This document shows, piece by piece, positions 35,907 to 45,782 of a DNA stretch of 64,000 nucleotides; the stretch's first letter is position 1, and each line of letters begins with the position of its first letter. The notes under the pieces were generated by a model, which was not told the DNA's origin, did not search any database, and saw nothing but the letters and a program-made list of their open reading frames with translations. The DNA comes from Sorangium aterium (GTDB taxonomy: Bacteria; Myxococcota_A; Polyangia; Polyangiales; Polyangiaceae). Both the position numbers and the translations under genes were made by a program. The stretch is taken from the NCBI RefSeq assembly GCF_028368935.1, contig NZ_JAQNDK010000001.1, positions 2,852,001 through 2,916,000 on the forward strand, read 5' to 3'.

Positions 35907-37907
35907 GTGTCCTCCATGAAACGACGAGAGCTCCTGAAACATGGTTTGGCCGCGACAGGCGGGCTCCTGGTGCTCCGGCGCGGCGTTCTGGCGAGGGCGT
36001 CCCTCGACACGTGCACGGTCCTCCCGCCCGAGGAACCGACCCTCGCCGGCACCGTCATCGCCCAGTACCAGTACCGCCGCCCGCTGCTCGTGCCGCCCGT
36101 CATGCCCAAGGCCGGCAGGCGCCACGACGCCTGCGCCCGATTCGACTACTACGAGATCGCCGTCCGGCAGTTCGAGCAACAGGTCCTGCCGCCCGAGCTG
36201 GGCCTGTCGCCGACGAAGGTGTGGGGCTACGGCTCGATTCACCACCCGGAGACGTTCAGCTACCCCGCGTTCACCATCGAAGCGAGGTACCGAAGGCCGG
36301 TGCGCGTGAAGTGGATCAACGAGCTCAAGGACCCGGCCACCGGCCGCTTCCTCCCTCACCTGCTCCCGGTCGACCCCACCCTCCACTGGGCCAACCCGCC
36401 CGGCGGCGTGGAAGGCCGCGACAGCCGGCCCACGTTCCCTGGCGATTGCCCGCCCGGCCCCTACCCGGGCCCGGTGCCGATCGTCACGCACCTCCATGGG
36501 ATGGCCGGGGTGGCGCAGGAGAGCGACGGCTACCCGGAAGCCTGGTTCCTCCCCGCGGCGAGCGACATCCCCGAGGGATATGCGGAGACCGGCACCTTCT
36601 ACGACTATTACCAGGGCACGTCGCCGCTCGGGGACCTGTGGGAGCGGGGCGCGGCCGTGTTCGAGTACCCGAACGACCAGCGGGCCGCGACGCTCTGGTA
36701 CCACGACCACACGCTCGGCATCACCCGGCTCAACGTCTATGCGGGGCCGGCCGGCTTCTACCTGCTCCGCGGCGGCCCAGGCGATCTCCCGCCCGGCGTG
36801 CTCCCCGGCTCCGCGCCGCCGCCGGGCCACAACCATGGATGCGGGCCGTACGAGATCCCGATCGTGATCCAGGACCGCTCCTTCAACGACGATGGGTCGC
36901 TCTTCTACCCGAAGACACGCGGGCTCCCCCCCGAGCTCGCGAACCTGTACGTCCCGAATGGCCCCTTCCCGCCGATCTGGGTCCCGGAGTTCTTCGGCGA
37001 GGTCATCGTCGTCAACGGCCGGCCGTGGCCTTACCTCGAGGTCGAGCAGCGGCGTTACCGCTTCCGCATCTTGAACGGCAGCGACTCGCGGTTCTTGATC
37101 CTGAAGATGGATGATGGTCGCTCGTTCTGGCAGATAGGCTCGGACAGCGGGTTCCTCCCCCGCCCGGTGGAGCGAGCTACCCTGTTGCTCGCCCCTGCCG
37201 AGCGCGCGGACGTGATCGTGGATTTCAGCGATGCCCGCGCGGGCACCGAGATCATCCTCCTCAACCGCGGTCCGGACGTGCCCTTCAACGGCGGCGCGCA
37301 GCCCCCGGCCGACCCGGCGACGACAGGACAGGTGATGCAGTTCCGCGTCGTGCGGGCGACGGGCAGGGACACGAGCACGCCCCCTTCTCGGCTCAGGCTA
37401 CCGCGGTTCGAGCCGCTCGGAGACGAGGACGCGGTGCGGCGGGTGTCCCTCAACGAGCTGAGCCTCGCGAGCGCCCCCGAGGCCGGCCCGCTCGCGGTCG
37501 TGCTGGGCACGTTCTCGCCGCCGGGCTCCAACACGCCGAAGGCGCTCTTCTGGGACGATCCCATCACGGAGAACCCGGCCCCTGGATCGACCGAGATCTG
37601 GGAGATCTACAACTTCACCATGGATGCGCACCCGATCCACATCCACGAGGTCCTGTTCCAGGTCGTCGAACGCCAGCCGTTCGCCACCCCGCCGCTCCCG
37701 CAGCCCCCGCCGCGTCCGCCCGAGGCGGGCGAGGAGGGCTTCAAGGACACCGTCGTCGCGCTGCCGCTCGAGATCACGCGCATCAAAGCGAAGTTCGAGA
37801 AGCCTGGCCGGTTCGTGTGGCACTGCCACATCCTCGAGCATGAAGACAACGAGATGATGCGGCCTTACCAGATCGGCCACCCGCCGCCCGGGATCCCGAC
37901 TCGCTGA
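35907..37907 (+). CDS. Multicopper oxidase, copy 2 (Tat-exported)
   Basis: This 666-residue protein has the same copper motifs as copy 1 (THLHG; WYHDHTLG; HPIHIHEVLF; HCHILEHEDNEM with Cys640 and Met650). Its N-terminus has a twin-arginine signal: KRRELLKHGLAATGGLLVL, so it should be exported folded. Compared with copy 1, it has an extra Pro-rich loop (about 590-600, QPPPRPPEAG). The GTG at 35907 has GGGAG 5 nt upstream; an ATG three codons later is an alternative. Probable roles are oxidation of phenols, pigments or metals outside the cytoplasm. Confidence 0.9.
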   Translation: MSSMKRRELLKHGLAATGGLLVLRRGVLARASLDTCTVLPPEEPTLAGTVIAQYQYRRPLLVPPVMPKAGRRHDACARFDYYEIAVRQFEQQVLPPELGLSPTKVWGYGSIHHPETFSYPAFTIEARYRRPVRVKWINELKDPATGRFLPHLLPVDPTLHWANPPGGVEGRDSRPTFPGDCPPGPYPGPVPIVTHLHGMAGVAQESDGYPEAWFLPAASDIPEGYAETGTFYDYYQGTSPLGDLWERGAAVFEYPNDQRAATLWYHDHTLGITRLNVYAGPAGFYLLRGGPGDLPPGVLPGSAPPPGHNHGCGPYEIPIVIQDRSFNDDGSLFYPKTRGLPPELANLYVPNGPFPPIWVPEFFGEVIVVNGRPWPYLEVEQRRYRFRILNGSDSRFLILKMDDGRSFWQIGSDSGFLPRPVERATLLLAPAERADVIVDFSDARAGTEIILLNRGPDVPFNGGAQPPADPATTGQVMQFRVVRATGRDTSTPPSRLRLPRFEPLGDEDAVRRVSLNELSLASAPEAGPLAVVLGTFSPPGSNTPKALFWDDPITENPAPGSTEIWEIYNFTMDAHPIHIHEVLFQVVERQPFATPPLPQPPPRPPEAGEEGFKDTVVALPLEITRIKAKFEKPGRFVWHCHILEHEDNEMMRPYQIGHPPPGIPTR

Positions 37908-38152
37908 TCCCGCCCCGCCTCACGCCGCGCGACGTCGCGCGGCCCCGCGCACGCCTCGCGCGGCGGCGCAGGTCCTGCGAGCGCCCGGCCGGTCCCGGTG
38001 CCGTGCCCGCGCTCATCAGCCCGCCGCAGGCCCCGCGAGCTCCAGGATCCGACCGCTCCCCGAGGTGCTGCCGGAGCAGGCTCGTCAGCTATGCGGTCTG
38101 CTTCTTGCTGCGCGCAGGGGCACGCGAGCACGTCGCCACATCCGAGGAGACC

Positions 38153-39268
38153 ATGAGCGCCCCGTCGGTCCTGCCTGAATCCGATCCCGCACGCCCGGTC
38201 CGCCAGCTCATCGATGCAGCGTGTCCCGAGGCGCGCGTCGAGGAGATCACCCCCCTCGGACCCGACGACCGCTCGGGCCACGACCAGACCGAGAAGGCCG
38301 CCGGCTACGGCGTACCCCGCCGGATCACGGTGGTGAGGCCCGATGGCTCCCGGCAGAAGCTGGTCCTGCACACGTCGACCGCGGACGCGTTCGGCCACGA
38401 CAGGCGCGCGGATCGCGCGGCGGAGGCGCTGCTCGCCTTCGACACCTTCGGATCGATCCCGGCGCATGTCGAGGTCGTGGACGTCGGCTCGCTGACGCGC
38501 GACGGTCGCTTCCTGTCCCTGCGGGATGCGGGCGAGTTCTATCTCCTGACCACGTACGCGGAGGGAGACGTCTACGCCGCGGATCTGCGCCGGATCGCGA
38601 AGGAGCGGCGCGCGGGCCCCGAGGATCTCGCGCGCTGCGAGGCGCTCGCCAGGTACCTCATCGCCCTCCACGGCGCGAAGGGCGCGCAGCCAGGCAGCTA
38701 CCGCCGCGCGGTGCGCGATCTGGTGGGCCACGGTGAAGGCATCTTCGGCATCATCGACGGCTATCCGGACGACGTGCCCGGCGCGCCGCCCGAGCGGCTC
38801 CAGGCGATCGAGCGGCGCTGCGTGGCGTGGCGATGGAAGCTCCGCGGCCGAGATCAGCGGCTGGCCCGCACGCACGGCGATTTCCACCCGTTCAACATCG
38901 TGTTCGACGAGGCGTCGCGGCTCACGCTGCTCGACACGAGCCGCGGGTCCCAGGGCGATCCCGCGGACGACGTCACCTGCCTCGCCCTCAATTACGTCTT
39001 CTTCGCGCTGGACGCGCCCGGCGCGTGGGAGGGCGGCCTCCGCGCGCTGTGGCGGCGGCTCTGGGAGGTCTACCTCGGCTGGAGCGGCGCCGCGGGGCTG
39101 CTCGACGTGGCGGCGCCGTTCCTCGCGTGGCGCGCGCTCGTGCTGGCCAACCCCGGGTGGTACCCCGCGGTCACGGCGCGGGCGAGGGACACGCTGCTCT
39201 CCTTCGTGGAGCGCGCCCTCGACGCCCCGCGCTTCGATCCGGACGACGCCGAGAGGCTCTTCGCGTGA
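38153..39268 (+). CDS. Aminoglycoside-phosphotransferase-family protein
   Basis: This 371-residue protein has the small-molecule kinase fold. The catalytic HGDFHPFN is clear, followed by LLDTSRGSQGDPADDV, which takes the place of the usual LIDWE metal loop. The N-terminal half has a typical VVRPDGSRQKLVLHTST strand pair. The substrate is unknown; antibiotic resistance should not be assumed. The ATG at 38153 has GAGGAG upstream. Its stop overlaps the next GTG start in the sequence GTGA, so it is translationally coupled to the APS-kinase-like gene. Confidence 0.85.
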   Translation: MSAPSVLPESDPARPVRQLIDAACPEARVEEITPLGPDDRSGHDQTEKAAGYGVPRRITVVRPDGSRQKLVLHTSTADAFGHDRRADRAAEALLAFDTFGSIPAHVEVVDVGSLTRDGRFLSLRDAGEFYLLTTYAEGDVYAADLRRIAKERRAGPEDLARCEALARYLIALHGAKGAQPGSYRRAVRDLVGHGEGIFGIIDGYPDDVPGAPPERLQAIERRCVAWRWKLRGRDQRLARTHGDFHPFNIVFDEASRLTLLDTSRGSQGDPADDVTCLALNYVFFALDAPGAWEGGLRALWRRLWEVYLGWSGAAGLLDVAAPFLAWRALVLANPGWYPAVTARARDTLLSFVERALDAPRFDPDDAERLFA

Positions 39269-39795
39269 GCGGCGGGGTCGTCTGGATCACGGGGCTCCCG
39301 TCGTCGGGCAAATCCACGCTGGCCGCGCGGGCGCACCGGGCGCTGCTCGGCGAGGGCCGCGCGAGCTGCGTCCTCGACGGGGACGAGGTGCGCGACGCCC
39401 TGGTCCCGCGGCCCGGCTACGACCCGCGCGCTCGCGACGATTTCTACGAGACGCTCGCGCGCCTCGCGGCGCTGCTCGCGCGCCAGGGGTTGATCGTGAT
39501 CGTGGCGGCGACGGCGCACCGCCGCGCCTACCGGGAGCGCGCCCGCGCGCTCGCGCCGCGGCTCATCGAGGTCTACGTGGACGTCGCGGCGGCGACCTGC
39601 AGGGAGCGCGACCCGAAGGGGCTCTACCACGCGGCCGGCGCCGGGGAGCTCGGCGCGCTCCCGGGCGCGGGCGTCGACTACGAGGCGCCGCTCGCGCCGG
39701 AGCTCGTCGCGCGCGGCGGCGAGGACGAGGCGGCGCTCGCGGCGCTGATCGAGCGCGCGCGATCCTGGTCCGCCTCGGCGGGAGCGGGGCCGTGA
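39265..39795 (+). CDS. Adenylylsulfate-kinase-like protein (CysC family)
   Basis: This 176-residue P-loop protein has GLPSSGKST (10-18), the family LDGDEVRDAL, and RDPKGLY, typical of APS kinase. APS kinase makes PAPS from APS and ATP. The usual ISPY segment reads ATAHRRAY here, so the normal substrate may not apply. It starts with GTG at 39265, overlapping the upstream stop by 4 bases, and its own stop overlaps the next start in the same way. No ATP sulfurylase lies nearby. Confidence 0.8.
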   Translation: MSGGVVWITGLPSSGKSTLAARAHRALLGEGRASCVLDGDEVRDALVPRPGYDPRARDDFYETLARLAALLARQGLIVIVAATAHRRAYRERARALAPRLIEVYVDVAAATCRERDPKGLYHAAGAGELGALPGAGVDYEAPLAPELVARGGEDEAALAALIERARSWSASAGAGP

Positions 39796-41411
39796 TAGAC
39801 ACGGTCGCCGTGCCCGCGCAGGAGACGCTCTTCGACGAGATCAAGCGGTACGTCCGCTTCAGCGAGCAGGACGAGCGCTGGCTCGCCGCGCTCCGCGCGC
39901 ACGCGGAGCCGCACTTCCCCCGCATCGCCGACGAGTTCTACGATCGCATCCGCGAGCACGAGGGCGCGCACGACGTCTTCACCGGCGAGGACCAGGTGGA
40001 GCGGCTCAAGCGATCGCTCGTCCGCTGGATGACGCGCATCTGCACGGGGCCCTACGACGGCGCGTACTTCGACGAGAGCGCGAAGATCGGGCGGATCCAC
40101 GTCCGGGTGGGCCTCCCCCAGCGGTACATGTTCACGGCGATGACGCTCATCCGGCTCGCGTTCGACGAGATCGCCGAGAGCGCGCTCGGCGCGGAGGTGA
40201 TCCCGGTCAGGGCGGCGGTGAGCAAGGTGCTCGATCTCGAGCTCGCCATCATGCTCGAGACGTACCGCGACGACTTCCTCGCGCGCGCGCAGCGCGCCGA
40301 GCGCCTGGACCGCGAGGAGGTCGGCCGCACGCTCGCGCGCACGGAGCACCGGTACAAGAGCGCGGTCGAGCTGGCCCGCGTCCTCGTGGTGGGCCTCGAC
40401 GCGCACGCGATCGTGCGGCTCTTCAACCGGGAAGCCGAACGGATCACGGGGCTCGGGCGCGAGGACATCCTCGGGATGCCGTTCGCCGAGGCGCTCCTCC
40501 CCGAGGAGATCCGCGCGGATCACGGCGCGCTCGTGGAGGACGTCGCCGCGGGCCGCCGCGCCAGCGTCGATCTGCTGGAGAGCATCGTCCGCACGCGCGC
40601 CGGCAAGATCCGCGAGGTGCGCTGGCAGCTCGCGTACGCCCCTTCCGCGGCCGACGACGAGGTGGTGCTGTTCGCGATCGGGCAGGACACGACCGACGAG
40701 AACGCGCTCGCCGCGCGCGTGCGCCAGAGCGAGAAGCTCGCCGCCGTGGGGACCCTCGCGGCCGGCCTCGCGCACGAGATCAGGAACCCGCTGAACGGCG
40801 CGCAGCTCCACGTGACCTTCCTCGAGCGGGGGCTCGCGCGCGCCGGCCTGAAAGATCCGGACACGCAGGAGGCGATCCATGTCGTCCGCGACGAGATCCG
40901 CCGCCTGTCCGCGCTCGTCAGCGAGTTCCTGGACTTCGCCCGGCCGCAGCCGCTGTACCTCCGGCCGACGCCCGTCGTCCCGCTCTGCGAGCGGGCGGCG
41001 CGCGTCGCGGCATCGTCGGACGGCGCCGGCGCGCAGGCCGTCGTGAAGGTGGATCTGCCCTCGACCGACGTCGTGCTCGACCTCGATCCCGCGAAGATCG
41101 AGCAGGTCCTGCTGAACCTGCTCCGCAACGCGATCGAGGCGGCGGACGCGGCCGGAGGCGGCACGGTCACCCTCCGCGCGCGGCGGCAGCCGCGCCACGC
41201 CGTCCTCGAGGTGGAGGACGACGGCCCCGGGATCGCGAGCCCGGACGCGCCGATCTTCGATCCGTTCTTCTCGACGAAGCCGAACGGCACCGGGCTCGGG
41301 CTGGCGATCGCCCACCGCATCGTCACCGATCACGAGGGGACCATCGAGTTCCAGAGCCGCCCGGGGAAGACGCTGTTCCGCGTGACGCTGCCGCTGCGCC
41401 GCTCCGGCTGA
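39792..41411 (+). CDS. Globin-coupled sensor histidine kinase
   Basis: This 539-residue kinase begins with a protoglobin-like haem domain (1-180). IGRIHVRVGLPQRYMF places the likely haem-binding His at residue 103. A PAS domain follows (about 200-310, LDAHAIVRLFNREAERITG). Then comes a HisKA domain with phospho-acceptor His328 (LAHEIRNPLNG), and an HATPase domain with LLNLLRNAIEAA, EDDGPGI and GTGLGLAI. It should sense oxygen, NO or CO by haem and pass phosphate to a regulator. The GTG at 39792 overlaps the previous stop by 4 bases. A CheY-like protein and an NtrC-type regulator lie directly downstream and are likely partners. Confidence 0.88.
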   Translation: MIDTVAVPAQETLFDEIKRYVRFSEQDERWLAALRAHAEPHFPRIADEFYDRIREHEGAHDVFTGEDQVERLKRSLVRWMTRICTGPYDGAYFDESAKIGRIHVRVGLPQRYMFTAMTLIRLAFDEIAESALGAEVIPVRAAVSKVLDLELAIMLETYRDDFLARAQRAERLDREEVGRTLARTEHRYKSAVELARVLVVGLDAHAIVRLFNREAERITGLGREDILGMPFAEALLPEEIRADHGALVEDVAAGRRASVDLLESIVRTRAGKIREVRWQLAYAPSAADDEVVLFAIGQDTTDENALAARVRQSEKLAAVGTLAAGLAHEIRNPLNGAQLHVTFLERGLARAGLKDPDTQEAIHVVRDEIRRLSALVSEFLDFARPQPLYLRPTPVVPLCERAARVAASSDGAGAQAVVKVDLPSTDVVLDLDPAKIEQVLLNLLRNAIEAADAAGGGTVTLRARRQPRHAVLEVEDDGPGIASPDAPIFDPFFSTKPNGTGLGLAIAHRIVTDHEGTIEFQSRPGKTLFRVTLPLRRSG

Positions 41412-41457
41412 CCTCCGCCGCTCTGCTCGGCGCGCGCGGCCCGCCGCCCTCACGGGC

Positions 41458-41472
41458 TGGCACGCAACTTGG
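41458..41472 (+). promoter_or_regulatory. Possible sigma-54 promoter in front of the CheY-like gene
   Basis: TGGCACGCAACTTGG matches the sigma-54 -24/-12 consensus except that the -12 GC is GG. Transcription would start almost at the gene's GTG, giving a leaderless mRNA, which weakens the call. A sigma-54 activator gene lies two genes downstream. Confidence 0.3.
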
Positions 41473-41485
41473 TAGAGATCCGGGC

Positions 41486-41917
41486 GTGGAACCGCGCAAC
41501 ACCGAACAGCCGCTGATCCTGCTCGTGGACGACGACGCTCGGAGCGCTCGCCTCCTCGAGCGTCTGCTCGAAGAGGACGGCTTCCGGGTGGAGCTGGCCA
41601 CCGACGGCGCGCTCGCCATCGCGCGGCTGGCCCGCCATCCGATCCCGGACATCCTGGTGACCGATTTCCGGATGCCCCACGCCGACGGCATCGCGGTCGC
41701 GCGCTACGCGAGGTCGCTCCGGCCGGCGCTCCCGCTGTTCTTGCTCACCGGGTATCCTGAGCTCGTGGCGCGGCTCGGGCGGGGGCTCGATCCCGCGGCG
41801 GTGGTGCACACCAAGCCGGTCGACTACATGGCCCTGAGCGCCGAGCTCCGCGCCAGCGTCGACGCGGCGCTGACCGGCTCCGCGCAGCCGAGCTCCCCCT
41901 CCCCTTCCCCGGCCTGA
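41486..41917 (+). CDS. CheY-like response regulator
   Basis: This 143-residue protein is a lone receiver domain: acidic pocket Asp15-17, phospho-acceptor Asp60 (ILVTDFRMP), Thr in LLTGYPE and Lys in HTKPVDY. A Ser/Pro tail follows. The start is GTG at 41486, with no strong ribosome-binding site. It lies 74 bp after the globin-coupled kinase and 204 bp before the NtrC-like regulator. It may be a phosphate relay between them, but that is inferred from order. Confidence 0.85.
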   Translation: MEPRNTEQPLILLVDDDARSARLLERLLEEDGFRVELATDGALAIARLARHPIPDILVTDFRMPHADGIAVARYARSLRPALPLFLLTGYPELVARLGRGLDPAAVVHTKPVDYMALSAELRASVDAALTGSAQPSSPSPSPA

Positions 41918-43516
<1,599 letters not shown>

Positions 43517-43531
43517 AGCGGCCTCCGCCCA

Positions 43532-43550
43532 GCTCTGCACCATGCAGAGC
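43532..43550. terminator. Short perfect hairpin after the NtrC-type gene
   Basis: GCTCTGCA (43532-43539) and TGCAGAGC (43543-43550) form an 8-bp stem with a CCA loop, 15 nt after the stop. No T-tract follows. Confidence 0.45.
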
Positions 43551-43551
43551 A

Positions 43552-43678
43552 GAGCGGACGGTCACCCGCACAGGAGACGGGCCCAGATCGGCGTTTTCGG
43601 CGCGCAAGCGCACTCCGGTGCGCTGAGCACCGAAAACGCCGAGGTGGGCCCGTATCCGAAGCGGGTGACCGTCCGCTC
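43552..43678. repeat. 127-nt nested palindrome between convergent genes
   Basis: An outer perfect 18-bp arm pair (43552-43569 with 43661-43678), 7-nt symmetric internal loops, a 24-bp arm pair with two mismatches (43577-43600 with 43630-43653), and an inner 7-bp stem with TCCG loop (43607-43624) stack on one axis. Its last bases overlap the stop codon of the aminotransferase gene. It could act as a two-way terminator, a structured RNA or a mobile palindromic element. Confidence 0.9.
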
Positions 43679-44795
43679 AGACCACGTCGTGCATCCAGCC
43701 GTGGCGATCGGGGGCGAGGCCGTGCTGGATGTCGAGCAGCGCGTCGCGGAAGCGCGCCGCCACGGGGCCCGTCTCGTTGTCGTGGATGGAGAAGGTCCCC
43801 TCGCGGGACTTCACGGCGCCGATGGGCGTGATGACCGCGGCGGTGCCGCACGCGAACGCCTCGGTCATGCGGCCCTCGCGCACCGCCGCGCGCCACTCGT
43901 CGAAGGTGACCCTGCGCTCCTCCGCGGCATAACCGAAATCCCGGGCGAGCTGGATGATGCTGTCGCGGGTGATGCCCGGCAGGAGCGTGCCTGTCAGCTC
44001 GGGGGTCACGATCACGGGGCGCCCCCGCTCCTCGTAGACGAAGAAGATGTTCATTCCCCCCATCTCCTCGACGACGCTGCGCTGGACGGCATCGAGCCAG
44101 ACCACCTGCGCGCAGCCCTCGGCCGCGGCGTTCATCTGCGCGAGCAGGCTCGCGGCGTAGTTGCCCGCAAACTTGGCTGCGCCCGTGCCGCCCGGCGCTG
44201 CCCGGACGAAATCCTCCGAGATCCACACCGTCACCGGCTTCACGCCCTGAGGGAAATACGCGCCTGCAGGCGACGCGATCACCAGGAAATCGTAGTCGCG
44301 CGACGCCCTCACCCCGAGCGCCACCTCGGTGGCGAACATCAGCGGTCGGACATACAGGCTCTCGCCGACCGGCGAGGGGACCCATGCGCGATCCTGGCGG
44401 ATCAGGGCGTCGACCGCGCCGACGAACAGGTCCACCGGCATCTCCGGCATCGCCAGCCGGCGGGCAGAGCTATTGAAGCGGCGCGCGTTCGCCTCCGGCC
44501 GGAACGTCTTGATGCGCCCGTCCGGCTGCCGATAGGCCTTGAAGCCCTCGAAGATCGCCTGACCGTAATGCAGCACCATCGCCGCGGGATCGAGCGTGAT
44601 CGGCGCGTACGGCCTGAGCTGCCCGCGGAGCCAGCCCCTGTCCGCCGCGTACGGGATCACGACCATGTGCTCCGTGAACACGCGCCCGAAGCCAGGGTTC
44701 TGCATGCGCTGCGCGCGCTCCGCGTCGCCGAGGGGATGCGGCGTGGCTAGGATCTCGAGATCGACCTTCGTGGCAGGCGCGCTTTCAGTGCTCAT
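43677..44795 (-). CDS. ilvE: Branched-chain amino acid aminotransferase
   Basis: This 372-residue class-IV PLP enzyme moves the amino group between Leu/Ile/Val and their keto acids. The family landmarks are YGQAIFEGFKAYR, the PLP Lys in GAAKFAGNYAAS, LDAVQRSVVEEMGGMNIFFV and TLLPGITRDSI. The length is usual for the large BCAT type. The ATG at 44795 begins MSTESAPATK. It is a single gene; no other branched-chain pathway genes are nearby. Its 3' end touches the large palindrome. Confidence 0.95.
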   Translation of the reverse strand: MSTESAPATKVDLEILATPHPLGDAERAQRMQNPGFGRVFTEHMVVIPYAADRGWLRGQLRPYAPITLDPAAMVLHYGQAIFEGFKAYRQPDGRIKTFRPEANARRFNSSARRLAMPEMPVDLFVGAVDALIRQDRAWVPSPVGESLYVRPLMFATEVALGVRASRDYDFLVIASPAGAYFPQGVKPVTVWISEDFVRAAPGGTGAAKFAGNYAASLLAQMNAAAEGCAQVVWLDAVQRSVVEEMGGMNIFFVYEERGRPVIVTPELTGTLLPGITRDSIIQLARDFGYAAEERRVTFDEWRAAVREGRMTEAFACGTAAVITPIGAVKSREGTFSIHDNETGPVAARFRDALLDIQHGLAPDRHGWMHDVV

Positions 44796-44960
44796 CGTGC
44801 TCGACTTCCGCGGCGGACAGCGGTCGACCCGGCTCGGGTGGGCCGATGCGCGTCATCGTCGCGCGGCATTTTTCGAAAGAATTCTGGCGGGATGCAAGCA
44901 CTTTCTCGCGAGAAAGCACCACGGCGACGCGCATAAGCGGGCGCGCGAGCGGGCGGCGCG

Positions 44961-45614
44961 TCACGACCGCAAAAAGGGATTTCTGTCGCGCTCCTCGCCG
45001 ATCGTGGTGGAGGGGCCGTGTCCGGTGACGACCCGGGTCGATGGATCGAGCGTGAGCAGCTTGCCCCGGATGGATGAGACGATCGCCCGCGAGTCGCCTC
45101 CCCACAGATCGGTCCGGCCGATGCTGCGCCGGAACAGGGTGTCCCCCGTGAACGCGACGGCGCCCGTCTCCGCGATCACGAGGAACGAGACGCTGCCCGG
45201 CGTGTGCCCCGGCGTGTGGAGCACGTGCAGATCGAGCCCGCCCGCCTTCACGACCGCGCCGTCGTTCAGGTCGCCGTCGACCTCGCACCGCTCCGGCAGC
45301 GCAATGCCGAGCATCGCCGCCTGGACGGGGAGCATGTCGTAGAGGAAGCGATCGGCCTCGTGGATGCGGGCCGCGGCGCCGGACCAGCGCTGGAGTGGCG
45401 CCGTGGCGCCCACGTGATCGATATGGGTGTGCGTGTGCACGATGGCCGCGACCTTCGCCCCGGCCTGCTCGACGCGCGCGCGGATCTTGTCGAAATCGCC
45501 CCCGGGGTCGATGACCACGGCGCCCTTGCTCACAGGGTCGACGAGGATCGAGCAGTTGCACCCCAGCGGACCTACGGAGAACGTCTCGAGCAGCACAGGG
45601 CGAGCTTGTAGCAC
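44961..45614 (-). CDS. Metallo-beta-lactamase-fold hydrolase (glyoxalase II-like)
   Basis: This 217-residue enzyme has the metal motif HTHIDH, then HTPGHTPGSVSF, FTGDTLFRRSIGRTD and the final VVTGHGPSTTIGEE. These are the positions of a dinuclear metal site in glyoxalase-II-like thioesterases. It may clear S-acylglutathione-type or other thioesters; the substrate is not certain. The start is GTG at 45614 with GGAGGTCGGGG upstream; a second GTG lies at 45596. Confidence 0.88.
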   Translation of the reverse strand: MLQARPVLLETFSVGPLGCNCSILVDPVSKGAVVIDPGGDFDKIRARVEQAGAKVAAIVHTHTHIDHVGATAPLQRWSGAAARIHEADRFLYDMLPVQAAMLGIALPERCEVDGDLNDGAVVKAGGLDLHVLHTPGHTPGSVSFLVIAETGAVAFTGDTLFRRSIGRTDLWGGDSRAIVSSIRGKLLTLDPSTRVVTGHGPSTTIGEERDRNPFLRS

Positions 45615-45782
45615 GCTGCGCCCCGACCTCCACGCGCGACATCGTCGGCGAAGGCGGCGCCGAGAGCCCCGATCGACCACCGCCCGGAGCGCGCGGCGTC
45701 GCGGCGCGGATGGACGCGCCGAGAGCTCGCATCCTCGGGACCTCGGATGCTCGATCCCGCGCGCGCTGGCCGCCCGCGGCCG

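Noticed and set aside
33272..36109. 945-residue minus-strand frame over the oxidases
   Set aside because: Shadow of the GC-rich plus-strand genes; composition is Arg/Val/Asp/His-rich without domains.
38153..39268. Aminoglycoside resistance gene
   Set aside because: The family fold is clear, but the metal loop is unusual and the operon is not one of antibiotic resistance.
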